Shown here one piece after another: positions 33,201 through 41,173 of a stretch of 49,776 bases of DNA. Position numbers and translations under genes: made by a program. How positions within the stretch are numbered: position 1 is the first letter of the stretch; each line of letters opens with the position of its first letter. This stretch comes from Clostridiales bacterium UBA3680 (lineage in GTDB: Bacteria > Bacillota > Clostridia > Lachnospirales > CAG-274). The notes beneath the pieces were generated by a model. It did no database searches, was not told the DNA's origin, and saw nothing but the letters and a program-made list of their open reading frames with translations. The DNA lies in NCBI GenBank assembly GCA_002372875.1, contig DFJD01000001.1, positions 1-49,776 of the forward strand, written 5' to 3'.

Positions 33201-34049
33201 TTAAAGCCTTCGGAAATGACAGGAAGAGGCATTATACCGCAAAAAATGGAGGGCTTTACCGAGGATGAGTGGTATATGCAGGAAGATAACGACTATCTTC
33301 CGCAAATAAGCTACATTGCAAAGAATAATGCCGAAACAATAGGGGCTTTGCTTACAAAAATCTCTTCCGAAAATGCACTTTTTCATTTAAAGGTCAAATT
33401 TGTTGTAGATGATAGTGTAGTTCACACATTTAACTGTGAATACGGAGATACGATTCCATCCTCCGAAGTTCCCGTGCTTGAAAAGAAAAACGGATTTACC
33501 CCTCATTGGGATAAAGATATATCAAAGCCCATTTTAAGAAATACTGTGTTTACGGCAGTGTATGATGATGCCACAATGACAGTTTCCTCACAGGAGGATC
33601 CTCCGATAATGCTTGTGGAAGGAAACTTCTCCCAGAGCAGCACTCTCAGTTACAGTATTATAGACAGTGCTGCTACAATAAAGGGCTATAAACAACTAAA
33701 TGCTTATACCTTTGATGTTTCTCCCTTCAATTCCACCGTAGGAAGTATCAAGGTTCATATAAGAGATGAGAAAAAAGGTGATACGATAGCTCTTTTAAAC
33801 GGTGAAAATGCGGAAATAATTCCTTCTCAAAGAGAGGGTAGTTATCTTGTGTTCGAGGTGGAAGAACCTTCAAGATTTGCCGTATTCAAAAAGAATATGA
33901 ATATTACATATATTGTTTTGGCTGTTTTACTTGCCATTATCGGTATAATAGTTATTATTTCAATTTTCTTGTTTTTGAAAAAAATAAGAGAGCGGCTTTA
34001 TGAACAAAAGGGTCTTAACGACGAAGAAAAAAGCATTGAAATGGAATGA
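30279..34049 (+). CDS. giant exported GLUG / coiled-coil surface protein with C-terminal membrane anchor
   Basis: About 1256 residues. Signal peptide (about 1-30) first; then a beta-helix-like region with GLUG-type repeats (about 55-300: GGIVGTN, GGIVGKNLGRIRNC, GGIAGYNDG, GGICGKQSG). Next is a 350-residue, very hydrophilic Asp/Ser/Asn/Ala helical stalk (about 320-700) of repeats such as SVADDISSVADNSNSVANRV. A second GLUG block (about 780-950) and a beta sandwich-like region follow, then a C-terminal membrane helix (about 1213-1237) and a basic/acidic tail. No sortase motif is seen. ATG 30279 (or 30288) follows GAGGAAAAGGAG and overlaps the MMPL frame, so the two are translationally coupled and probably work together. 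Function unknown. Confidence 0.75.
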   Translation: MKKMRIKKILSLFFIVIFVFNSLDLAFTDTASNVITSKNDLIQLAKNCTNDKYSKGREFILLNDIDMQDTEFTPIALFCGTFNGNGHTVKNIVLKTEGEDTGFITRIDKDAIVKDLNIEGTFETKSVENKDVSVVDTVNTIISNAGFKNEFDGLNTDINGAIGGICATNYGKIINCKFNGKISGVTGVGGIVGTNKVEGIIDNCTNEAEIDGESMVGGIVGKNLGRIRNCKNSGVICKEISENGANVGGIAGYNDGVVEFCSNNGNVGYKGIGINVGGICGKQSGELKENINYAAVTGNKNVGGIVGMFIPYADSDTVVDQIKNDIKNEKEDIEDDIDEIEDKLIDKIDDLFDGNGTLSRLFDDEGVEGILSPDGPLVKNRTAIADSIVRALDSYTRRADKNTASVASSFDKIANAIDNFTNRTTNSIDKLADSVDKLNEKTGENMDKISDSVSDTAENAQKNADRITDNVDSAVEHRNDALDSISSDISSAVENANDVANSVADDISSVADNSNSVANRVADSVESAVSNANNAVNKATDSAVSLTDSTKNDLSRLNDSLTDAVDSARDAIENVDETNDKVRDILDTLSRAAEQTGESRAKLLDEAKNKLSDIDISALDKLLESMTAANASVTQTINSLNKELANVSEEARRAVIEPLEKKLKAIEEAEKYIADAKRNLLEKIQKIRDMIDSLSVQAESELYTENDAEENSPEDPAESSESAFADLFIQNVYASENDDENKEREDSHLRTITDKVLDGESIEDAIRDVVNIELDLDRTIGGEKADNAVIKHSINMGTVYADKYCGGVAGFMGAEALFKEGEELTFTDGTPVTDGMQIKAVINGCIDCGEETSKGDYVGGITGSFDMGTVKNCLALGKVVSKSGSYAGGITGSSIADIKNCISMAEISALNDIGGIAGKAENITLCYALPTISVNADRVGAIAGSLSGEAKYNYYIDEGLGGISGAGYDGAADPLKPSEMTGRGIIPQKMEGFTEDEWYMQEDNDYLPQISYIAKNNAETIGALLTKISSENALFHLKVKFVVDDSVVHTFNCEYGDTIPSSEVPVLEKKNGFTPHWDKDISKPILRNTVFTAVYDDATMTVSSQEDPPIMLVEGNFSQSSTLSYSIIDSAATIKGYKQLNAYTFDVSPFNSTVGSIKVHIRDEKKGDTIALLNGENAEIIPSQREGSYLVFEVEEPSRFAVFKKNMNITYIVLAVLLAIIGIIVIISIFLFLKKIRERLYEQKGLNDEEKSIEME

Positions 34050-34102
34050 AAATATGATAAAATATTCTTATAATATTACAAATTACAAAGGAGGCAGAAA
34101 TA

Positions 34103-34717
34103 ATGCTCAGTGAAAGAGAAAAAATGCTCAAAGGAATGATGTATAACCCCGATGATACAGAATTAAAAAATATGAGATTGAATGCTCACAGATATTCGAA
34201 GCAGTTTAACGATATTACGGAGAATGAAGTTGAAAAAAGAGCGGAAATACTTAAGAAATTGTGTCCTCGTGTGGGAGAGGGAACATATATAAGCGGTCCC
34301 GTATTTTTTGATTACGGTTTCTTTACAAGCTTTGGAAAAAATTGTTTTGTTAACTTCAATCTCACAGTTCTGGATTGTTGCAGTGTTAAAATAGGTGATG
34401 ATGTTTTTATAGGGCCTAATGTCACCATAGCTGCACCGATGCATCCTTTGCTTGCAAAAGAAAGAAACAGAAACATAAACGGGGAGATCTCCGAATATGC
34501 AAAACCCGTTGAAATAGGCGACAATTGCTGGATAGGTGCAAATGTTGTTATTTGCGGAGGGGTTAAAATAGGTAACAATTGTGTTATCGGAGCGGGCAGT
34601 GTGGTAACAAAGGATATTCCCGATGGTATGCTTGCCGCAGGTAATCCCTGTATTTCTTTAAGGCAGATAACCGATGAAGATTCGGTGAAATTAAGACCGG
34701 AGCTTTGGGAAGATTGA
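34103..34717 (+). CDS. maltose/galactoside O-acetyltransferase-like (Maa family)
   Basis: A 204-residue left-handed beta-helix acetyltransferase. The Maa N-terminal helix region (MLSEREKMLKGMMYNPDD) and the hexapeptide coil (IGDDVFIGPNVTIA, IGDNCWIGANVVICGGVKIGNNCVIGAGSVVTKDIPDG) are complete; the catalytic His is H114 in APMHPL. It transfers acetyl from acetyl-CoA to a sugar hydroxyl. The gene is 53 bases after the giant surface protein gene, with AAAGGAGG upstream, so it may share its transcript and could modify an envelope glycan. The substrate cannot be named from sequence. Confidence 0.92.
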   Translation: MLSEREKMLKGMMYNPDDTELKNMRLNAHRYSKQFNDITENEVEKRAEILKKLCPRVGEGTYISGPVFFDYGFFTSFGKNCFVNFNLTVLDCCSVKIGDDVFIGPNVTIAAPMHPLLAKERNRNINGEISEYAKPVEIGDNCWIGANVVICGGVKIGNNCVIGAGSVVTKDIPDGMLAAGNPCISLRQITDEDSVKLRPELWED

Positions 34718-34737
34718 TTTTCGAGAGGGGGATGTAA

Positions 34738-35772
34738 ATGAAGGTATGTCTGATCAAGCGACTGTGCTGTTTAGGTTTCGCCGTAATGCTTTTGTCCGCC
34801 TGCGGGTCAAAAAAGAATGAAGCCTCTTCGACTTCTCTTATCAATAGTGACTTTGCACAAACACAAGAAAACGGAGGAGCGGCAGCAAAGTCTGTAACAA
34901 ACGATGAAGCGCAAATTGAAGAGGTTGCAAATGATGAAGAAGAGCCCTCGGAGCTTGAACGATCATTCGAAGAAGAGGGAATAATAAAAAAAGATATGAT
35001 CGTTTACAGCGGAGCTTTGACAATAGAGACCGTTGAATTTGATAAATCATATCAAGCACTGAAAAATCAAATAGAGGCAAATGAAGGATTTGTGGAAAAC
35101 GAAAGTCTAAACAACTCTTCAACCGTATATAGTAACGGTTTCAGAACATATACGGCAAATGTCCGCATACCTTCAAAAAATTATGATACCTTTATGGGGC
35201 AATCGGGAAATTTCGGTTCTGTAAAAGCTCAAAGTTCAAATGCCGAAAATGTATCAAGACAATACAGTGAAACAGCTAAGGCTCTTGAAATATACGAAGC
35301 AAAAGAAAAAAGGTATATAGAACAGATTGCCTCGGCACAAAGCGAGGAAACCGTAATTGCCATTGAGGATAGATTAACGGATATACAGGTACAAATAGCA
35401 ACTCTTAAAACAAGAAAAACAATGCTTGAAACCGATGTTGCCTACTCATCTGTTAATATTAATCTCACAGAGGTAAGCGTAATAACGGAAGGGGAAGACA
35501 GCACATTTATCGAAAGAATAAAGGATGCCTTGAAAGGTTCGGCAAGAAACTTCCTTGAAACTTGCGAGGACCTTCTTATAGGGCTAATATATGCTGTTCC
35601 CATTATTTTTGTTCTTGCTGTTATAGTTTTGATTTTTATAGCGATAATAAAACTTATAATTAAGCTTACAAGCAAAAGAAAAAAGAAACCATCGGTTCAA
35701 AATACACCCCCTTCGGTTTCTTCACAGTCGGAACAGGAAAAAAACAACGAAAGTAAAATTGTCAAAAAGTGA
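34738..35772 (+). CDS. DUF4349 lipoprotein
   Basis: A 344-residue protein. The lipobox is LLSAC with Cys near residue 22. After a Glu/Ala/Ser linker comes the DUF4349 domain (about 82-285: MIVYSGALTIETVEFDKSY, GFVENESLNNSSTVY, YTANVRIPSKNYDTFM), which ends in a coiled coil (EIYEAKEKRYIEQIASAQSEE, ATLKTRKTMLETDVAYSSVNI). A C-terminal membrane helix (about 283-308) and a basic tail follow. A protein with both a lipid anchor and a C-terminal helix is normal for DUF4349, whose role in the envelope is unknown. It follows the acetyltransferase by 20 bases, with GAGAGGGGG before the ATG. Confidence 0.85.
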   Translation: MKVCLIKRLCCLGFAVMLLSACGSKKNEASSTSLINSDFAQTQENGGAAAKSVTNDEAQIEEVANDEEEPSELERSFEEEGIIKKDMIVYSGALTIETVEFDKSYQALKNQIEANEGFVENESLNNSSTVYSNGFRTYTANVRIPSKNYDTFMGQSGNFGSVKAQSSNAENVSRQYSETAKALEIYEAKEKRYIEQIASAQSEETVIAIEDRLTDIQVQIATLKTRKTMLETDVAYSSVNINLTEVSVITEGEDSTFIERIKDALKGSARNFLETCEDLLIGLIYAVPIIFVLAVIVLIFIAIIKLIIKLTSKRKKKPSVQNTPPSVSSQSEQEKNNESKIVKK

Positions 35773-35787
35773 AAAGTATCAAAGTAG

Positions 35788-35814
35788 ATCCCATCGTCGT
35801 ATATGCGGTGGGAT
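35788..35814 (+). terminator. hairpin after the DUF4349 gene
   Basis: ATCCCATCG (35788-35796) and CGGTGGGAT (35806-35814) form a 9-bp stem with one G-T pair. Only TT follows, so as an intrinsic terminator it is weak; it may be an RNA stability element. Confidence 0.4.
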
Positions 35815-35869
35815 TTACGAAACAATGATTAATTAACGTTTTTTATTAGCCGGACGGAGGTGAGCGAGC

Positions 35870-38635
35870 TTGAACATAAAAAAATTACCTATGTTTATAT
35901 ATGTTTTTTTGCTTTGCTTTAATATTTCCGTGTTGGCGGCACCTAAGAAGCCTGTTTTGAAAATAGGTTTTATAGATATAGATTATTATAATTATTACGA
36001 TAACAATAAGCAATGGAGAGGCTATGATATAGAGCTTTTGTTGAAGGCAGAGCAATACGGAGATATGGATTTGGAGCTGTACCCGTACAAAAGCTATAAC
36101 AGTGCGATCAACGATTTGAATTCTTCCGTCATAGATGCCTTTATACACATTAGAAAAACAGAAGACAGACAGCAAAAATTTTTATTTAGTGACAGACTTA
36201 TATCCTTTGATAAATTAGAAATATACTCAAAGAAAGAAAGTAAACTTGTTTTTGATAATCTAAAGCAGTTTGAAGGTCTTAAGGTAGGGGAAGTATCAGG
36301 CTCAATGGCAGGAGCTTTTTTTGGGGAAAGCTGTCAAGAAAAGGGTGTTAACACACAAGTAGTTAGCTTTGATACCTATGTTGCTCTTAAAAATGCTCTT
36401 GACAATAATGAAATTGATGCTGCCGTATCCGAGAGAGGAACACCTGACGGATATAAATCCGTATATTTTTTTAATATCGTAAACGGATATATTATGTTTT
36501 CTCCCGGTAACTCCAATGCTAAGGATATTATGGATAGCGCATTTGAACAGATGTTCACTGCCGAGCCGCTGTGCCTTGAAACGCTTAACGAAAAATATTC
36601 TTACCTTACCGAAAATGACTCGGTACAGCTAAACAACGAAGAAATAAGGTACCTTAAAACAAACAATAATTTCAATGTAGGGCTTTTTAAAGAATATAAG
36701 CCTTTTGTTTACTCAGAAAACGGTATTATAACAGGTATTATTCCCAATTATTATGAAATAATGGGAAAAAAGCTCGGAGTAAAGTTTACATTTAAAACAT
36801 ATGACACCATAAATGAGCTTTCAAAAGACTTAAAAAACGGTGTTATAGACATAAATGCAATGTATTACGGTGATGATATAATTGCAAAGGCAGATAATGT
36901 GGTCACCACACATAATTATATCTCAAATGAATACAATTTGATAACAAAAGGCAAAAGTCTTGATAAGATAAATAACGTTGCCGTAAATACTTTTAACTAC
37001 AATATAGTTGAAACACAGCTGAAAAAATCTGAATACGATTTTAGCATTACCGAGTATCAAGATATAGATGCTTGTATGAAGGCATTGAAGTCCGATCAAG
37101 TTGATGGGATCATATGTTCATCCAATGTTGGAATGTGGTTAATAGAAAAATATGCAGGGGATAATTTACGGTTTATGCCTTTGCGAGGGATCTATTTTGA
37201 ATTATGTGGTGCGTTGGCATCGACGGGACAACTGTACAAAATAATGAATAAATGTATAGATGAATCCGAATACAATTTTCAAAAGATATCCTCGGAATAT
37301 ACGGTTGCCGATAAAACTACAATTACAGGCTTTATTGAAAGTATTCCCGGTAATATTTTTACGGTAATAGTTATAATTATAACTATTTTTATATTTATTC
37401 AGTTTGTAATTCTATATAAGTTTTACAAAAAGGATAAGGAGCATCTTGCTCTATTGCAAAAGGAAAAAGAAAACAGAAGAAATGAAGCTCAGATCCTTGC
37501 CGATAAGGAAATGAACGAGCAAAGATACAAATTCTATTCAAATATAAGTCATGATATGAGAACGCCTTTGAATGCTGTTTTGGGCTTTGCGGAACTTGCA
37601 AGAAAAACAAATGATATGGGCAGAATAAAAGATTATCTCGGAAAAATAAGAATATCCGGAAATATTTTGCTTAATCTCATAAATGACACACTGACAATGA
37701 GCAGAATGTATAAGGGTAAATTCAAGCTTGAGGAAAATGCCGTTTCGGTTACAGATGTTTTCACATCCATATCGGTGCCGATAAGAGCCATAGCACAGTC
37801 TAAAAATTTGACTTTTAATGAAGTATATCCGAGTGATTCGCCTGTTATTGTCTGCGATAAGCTCAGAACACAAAAAATCTTTTTGAATTTACTTACAAAT
37901 GCCATAAAATATACCGATGAAGGCGGAAAAATTGATTTCATAGTAGAGGAAATGCCATCACCTGAAAACAAATTAAAAATAAAAGCTTCGGTAATTGATA
38001 ACGGAAGAGGAATAGATGAGGAATTTCAGCCGCAGCTTTTTGATGCATTTTCACAGGAAAACAACGATGCAAGAGATATTATGGGTGTCGGTTTGGGTTT
38101 ATCCATTGTAAAAGAGCTTGTCGATTTAATGGGCGGCTCTATAACCGTTGAAAGTAAAAAAGGTTATGGATCTACCTTTACCGTTATATTAGAGTTTGAA
38201 AAGGAAAAAGAACTTCAAGGAATTTCATCAGAAGAAGGACAGCAAAAACTTGAGCTGACCGATAAAAAAATATTACTTTGTGAGGATAATGCCTTTAATG
38301 CCGAAATAGCTCAGATGTTGCTTCAAAGCTACGGAGCTGTTGTTACTATAGCAGGAAACGGCAAAGAGGGGGTTGAAATATTCAAAAAGAGTAACATAGG
38401 CGAGTATTACTGCATTCTGATGGATGTAAGAATGCCCGTAATGGACGGATTGACAGCTACTGTAAATATACGAAGTCTTGATAGAGAAGATGCACAGGGA
38501 GTGCCGATCATAGCCATGTCGGCAGATACATTTGATGAGGATATAAAAAAATGTTATGATGCGGGGATGGATTCTTATATTTCAAAACCGCTGAATATAT
38601 CCGATTTTGAAAGCAAACTGTCAAGATTGTCGTGA
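35870..38635 (+). CDS. BvgS-like hybrid sensor histidine kinase
   Basis: A 921-residue membrane sensor. Signal peptide (1-24), then two solute-binding domains of the SBP_bac_3 type (about 28-245 and 268-485), one membrane helix (about 491-515), a coiled linker and the kinase: phospho-acceptor H561 in SNISHDMRTPLN, ATP site with NLLTNAIKYTDEGG, IDNGRGID and GVGLGLSIVKEL. A receiver domain (about 800-921) has phospho-acceptor D852 in ILMDVRMP and the Lys of SKPLN. The start is TTG at 35870 after GGAGGTGA. There is no Hpt domain and no response regulator nearby, so its output partner is elsewhere. The ligand is likely a small molecule such as an amino acid or nicotinate-like compound. It is coded just after the envelope module. 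Confidence 0.93.
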   Translation: MNIKKLPMFIYVFLLCFNISVLAAPKKPVLKIGFIDIDYYNYYDNNKQWRGYDIELLLKAEQYGDMDLELYPYKSYNSAINDLNSSVIDAFIHIRKTEDRQQKFLFSDRLISFDKLEIYSKKESKLVFDNLKQFEGLKVGEVSGSMAGAFFGESCQEKGVNTQVVSFDTYVALKNALDNNEIDAAVSERGTPDGYKSVYFFNIVNGYIMFSPGNSNAKDIMDSAFEQMFTAEPLCLETLNEKYSYLTENDSVQLNNEEIRYLKTNNNFNVGLFKEYKPFVYSENGIITGIIPNYYEIMGKKLGVKFTFKTYDTINELSKDLKNGVIDINAMYYGDDIIAKADNVVTTHNYISNEYNLITKGKSLDKINNVAVNTFNYNIVETQLKKSEYDFSITEYQDIDACMKALKSDQVDGIICSSNVGMWLIEKYAGDNLRFMPLRGIYFELCGALASTGQLYKIMNKCIDESEYNFQKISSEYTVADKTTITGFIESIPGNIFTVIVIIITIFIFIQFVILYKFYKKDKEHLALLQKEKENRRNEAQILADKEMNEQRYKFYSNISHDMRTPLNAVLGFAELARKTNDMGRIKDYLGKIRISGNILLNLINDTLTMSRMYKGKFKLEENAVSVTDVFTSISVPIRAIAQSKNLTFNEVYPSDSPVIVCDKLRTQKIFLNLLTNAIKYTDEGGKIDFIVEEMPSPENKLKIKASVIDNGRGIDEEFQPQLFDAFSQENNDARDIMGVGLGLSIVKELVDLMGGSITVESKKGYGSTFTVILEFEKEKELQGISSEEGQQKLELTDKKILLCEDNAFNAEIAQMLLQSYGAVVTIAGNGKEGVEIFKKSNIGEYYCILMDVRMPVMDGLTATVNIRSLDREDAQGVPIIAMSADTFDEDIKKCYDAGMDSYISKPLNISDFESKLSRLS

Positions 38636-38714
38636 TTGTGATAACTTCCTACTTGAAAAATATACATCGATGGTTTATAATGGAAGTCACGTTAATTTTA
38701 GCGAGGAATATAAT

Positions 38715-39593
38715 ATGAGAAGTATGACAGGCTACGGAAAAGGAGAGATTGATTATTTCAATCGTAAGTTTTCCGTTGAAATAAGATGCGTTAATCACAG
38801 ATATCTTGATATGAACATAAGAATACCCAAATTTCTTCTGCGTTTTGAGGAGGATATGAAAAAAATCATTTCCTCGTATATAAACAGAGGTAAAATGGAC
38901 GTATATGTAAGCTATTCATCCTATGTTCAATCCGATGTATCAATTACGGTCAATACGGCTATATCCGATGCTTATTGCAATGCTTTGAAAGAAATATCCG
39001 AAAGATACGCTTTATCAGATAAGATTACTGCAAGTAATATAGCAAATTTTAATAATGTTATTGATATATCTACCGAGGATTTTGACAAGGAAGCTATCAC
39101 ACAAGTTAAAGAAGGGCTTTTAAAAGCTGCAGAACTTGCATGTGAAAGTATAGTGCAGATGCGACAAAAAGAGGGCGATGTCCTTAAAACAAGCATAAAA
39201 GAAAAGCTTGATATCATAAAAAACAATTATAAAAAAATAGAAGAGATCGCACCCACGGTAGCTAAGGAATACAGGGCTCGACTTGAAAGCAAGCTCAATG
39301 AAATTCCTATTGATTTCGATGAAAACAGGTTGCTTACCGAGGTCATGATTTTTTCCGACAAAGCTTGCATAGATGAAGAAATAACAAGAATGAATTCCCA
39401 TCTTGAGCAGATGTACAAAATGCTTGATGCAACCGAGCCCATAGGTAAAAAAATGGATTTTCTTATCCAGGAAATGGTTAGAGAAGCAAATACAACAGGC
39501 TCAAAATCAAACAATACGTTAATTACGACTCTTGTTGTGGATACAAAAAATGAGATCGAAAAAATAAGGGAACAGGTTCAGAACATAGAATAA
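38715..39593 (+). CDS. yicC: YicC-family endoribonuclease
   Basis: A 292-residue YicC/YloC protein. MRSMTGYGKGEIDYF at the start and RCVNHRYLDMNIRIP and GKMDVYV are family hallmarks; the C-terminal DUF1732 has DEEITRMNSHLEQM and GKKMDFLIQEMVREANTTGSKSN. YicC is an endoribonuclease that acts in small RNA turnover in E. coli. ATG 38715 is chosen from the family start and a GCGAGGA ribosome binding site; an earlier in-frame ATG at 38607 would overlap the kinase gene and add unrelated residues. It begins a yicC-remA-gmk-rpoZ run common in Firmicutes. Confidence 0.94.
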   Translation: MRSMTGYGKGEIDYFNRKFSVEIRCVNHRYLDMNIRIPKFLLRFEEDMKKIISSYINRGKMDVYVSYSSYVQSDVSITVNTAISDAYCNALKEISERYALSDKITASNIANFNNVIDISTEDFDKEAITQVKEGLLKAAELACESIVQMRQKEGDVLKTSIKEKLDIIKNNYKKIEEIAPTVAKEYRARLESKLNEIPIDFDENRLLTEVMIFSDKACIDEEITRMNSHLEQMYKMLDATEPIGKKMDFLIQEMVREANTTGSKSNNTLITTLVVDTKNEIEKIREQVQNIE

Positions 39594-39836
39594 ATGAGAA
39601 CTATAAATATCGGATTTGGAAATATGATACCGGAAAACAGAATTATAGCCATTCTGTCACCTGAGTCTGCACCGGTAAAAAGAATGATTCAAGCCTACAG
39701 AGATGATAATAAGCTTATAGACGGGACACAGGGAAGGAAAACAAAGTCTGTTATATTCCTTGAGGCAGGTTATATTGCTTTGTCATATCTTACACCCGAG
39801 ACCTTAGCCGGAAAACTAGATAAGGAAGGAAGTTAA
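39594..39836 (+). CDS. remA: RemA/DUF370-family DNA-binding regulator
   Basis: An 80-residue protein matching RemA: RTINIGFGNMIPENRIIAILSPESAPVKRMIQ, and GTQGRKTKSVIFLEAGYIALSYLTPETL. In Bacillus subtilis RemA activates biofilm matrix and osmoprotection genes by wrapping DNA on a ring of subunits. The basic residues needed for DNA binding (R in NRII, KRM and GRKTKS) are kept. The ATG follows the yicC stop with no gap, so translation is coupled. Confidence 0.9.
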   Translation: MRTINIGFGNMIPENRIIAILSPESAPVKRMIQAYRDDNKLIDGTQGRKTKSVIFLEAGYIALSYLTPETLAGKLDKEGS

Positions 39837-39837
39837 A

Positions 39838-40389
39838 ATGAAAAAAGGTTCACTTATTGTTTTATCGGGACCCTCCGGAAGCGGAAAGGGCACAGTTGTC
39901 GGAGAACTTGTTAAGAATTCCGATTTTTGTGTTTCCGTATCGGCAACCACAAGATCTCCGAGAGACGGAGAAAAAGAGGGAGTAAATTATTTTTTTAAAA
40001 CAAAAGAAGAGTTCATTGCGCTTATTGACAATAATGAGCTTATTGAATATGCCGAATACCTCGGCAATTTCTATGGCACTCCGTCGAAATTTGTTGAAGA
40101 TAAGCGTAATGAAGGAAAAAATGTAATACTTGAAATAGAGGTTGTAGGGGCAAAAAACATTAAAGACAAATGTCCCGATGCAACAATGATTTTTCTTTTG
40201 CCGCCGTCTATGTCCGTTTTAAAAGAACGTTTACAAGGCAGAGGCACAGAAAGTCCCGAACAGATAAAAAACAGACTTGAAAGAGCTAAAGAAGAGCTTA
40301 CTTATATAGGCAATTACGAACATTTTGTCGTTAACGATGATTTGAATACCACAGTCAACACGATTTTTAATATTATCAAAGGAGAATGA
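39838..40389 (+). CDS. gmk: guanylate kinase
   Basis: A 183-residue enzyme converting GMP to GDP with ATP. P-loop GPSGSGKGT is at residues 10-18; GMP-binding residues lie in SVSATTRSPRDGEKEGVNYFF and EYAEYLGNFYGTP. Slightly shorter than the E. coli enzyme (207) but normal for Firmicutes. It begins two bases after remA and overlaps the rpoZ ribosome binding region. Confidence 0.97.
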   Translation: MKKGSLIVLSGPSGSGKGTVVGELVKNSDFCVSVSATTRSPRDGEKEGVNYFFKTKEEFIALIDNNELIEYAEYLGNFYGTPSKFVEDKRNEGKNVILEIEVVGAKNIKDKCPDATMIFLLPPSMSVLKERLQGRGTESPEQIKNRLERAKEELTYIGNYEHFVVNDDLNTTVNTIFNIIKGE

Positions 40390-40391
40390 AT

Positions 40392-40835
40392 ATGTTAAAA
40401 CCTTCTTATGCGGAACTTATGGATGTACTCAATAAGGATTCCGGAGAACAAGTTACCAGCAGATACACCGTTGTTATAGCTTCAGCAAAAAGAGCTCGCC
40501 AGCTCATCGACGGTGATACTCCCATGGTCGACGAAAAAATTGAGGGTAAACCTCTTTCTACGGCAGTTGAGGAGATTTTTGAGGGCAAGGTAAAGGTCGT
40601 TCCCGAAGGAGAGGGTACGGTGCTTGACTTAAAGAAAAAGAACCGCGAAAAGGAAGAAAAGAATTTACAGTCCGTTGAAAAGAATGTGAAAAAGTCATCT
40701 GCCGAAAAAATCGATGAATTGGAGGAAGATGATGACACACTTTTTTCTTCCGAAGATGATATCGACCCCGAGGTTGAATCTGATTTTTACTCGGATGAAC
40801 TTGAGGATAAAATGGGAGAATTTACAGAAGAATAA
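40392..40835 (+). CDS. rpoZ: RNA polymerase omega subunit with a long acidic tail
   Basis: A 147-residue protein. The first 65 residues are omega: LKPSYAELMDVLNKDSGEQVTSRYTVVIASAKRARQLIDG in order, followed by the KPLSTAVEEIFEGKV segment that binds the beta' subunit. Normal omega is about 70-90 residues; here a tail of some 75 highly charged residues follows (Lys/Glu, then EEDDDTLFSSEDDIDPEVESDF). ATG 40392 is taken because GGAG (40381-40384) is seven bases upstream; an ATG at 40386 is too near. The tail's role is unknown. Confidence 0.9.
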   Translation: MLKPSYAELMDVLNKDSGEQVTSRYTVVIASAKRARQLIDGDTPMVDEKIEGKPLSTAVEEIFEGKVKVVPEGEGTVLDLKKKNREKEEKNLQSVEKNVKKSSAEKIDELEEDDDTLFSSEDDIDPEVESDFYSDELEDKMGEFTEE

Positions 40836-40839
40836 GCAC

Positions 40840-40868
40840 TTGACAACTTATGTATGTAGTGTTATTAT
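40840..40868 (+). promoter_or_regulatory. promoter of the lysine-riboswitch operon
   Basis: TTGACA (40840-40845), 17 bases, TATTAT (40863-40868). The transcript would start near 40875, just ahead of the aptamer. Confidence 0.8.
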
Positions 40869-40888
40869 ATCACTATTAAAAAGGTTTT

Positions 40889-41049
40889 GGATAGAGGTGC
40901 GTTTTTCATCAGTAGTACGGTTTATGCTACAGCGGCAGATGATGCCGTACGAAAGGGAACGACGCCGAAAGTGTATGTATGCTGTGTATATATGCTTGGT
41001 TGCCGCGGTTAACAGCCCGATGACTGTCATCTTTTGATGGAGAGCTATC
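40889..41049 (+). ncRNA. lysine riboswitch (L box) aptamer
   Basis: Signature segments of the L box are present in order: GATAGAGGTGCG (about 40890), TTTCATCAGTAGT, AAAGGGAACGACGCCGAAAG (40963-40982 region), then GACTGTCATCTTTTGATGG and AGAGCTATC at the 3' side. The closing helix P1 pairs GGATAG (40889-40894) with CTATC (41045-41049). The RNA binds lysine and sits before asd, the shared entry enzyme to lysine and threonine, so lysine would shut off asd-dapA-dapB. Confidence 0.95.
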
Positions 41050-41107
41050 GATTTATGTGATTATTTGCTTCCTTTACGGTACAATAAAACCGATAACGAG
41101 GCTTTGC

Positions 41108-41135
41108 GGATCGATGGTTACATCGGTCCTTTTTT
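41108..41135 (+). terminator. riboswitch-controlled terminator before asd
   Basis: GGATCGATG (41108-41116), loop GTTA, CATCGGTCC (41121-41129), then TTTTTT. ACCGAT at 41089-41094 can pair with ATCGGT (41122-41127), and ATCGAT at 41047-41052, at the P1 edge, with ATCGAT (41110-41115). These are candidate antiterminators used when lysine is scarce. Confidence 0.88.
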
Positions 41136-41173
41136 GATTTTGTAAATTATAAATTTTGGGAGGAACAATCAAA

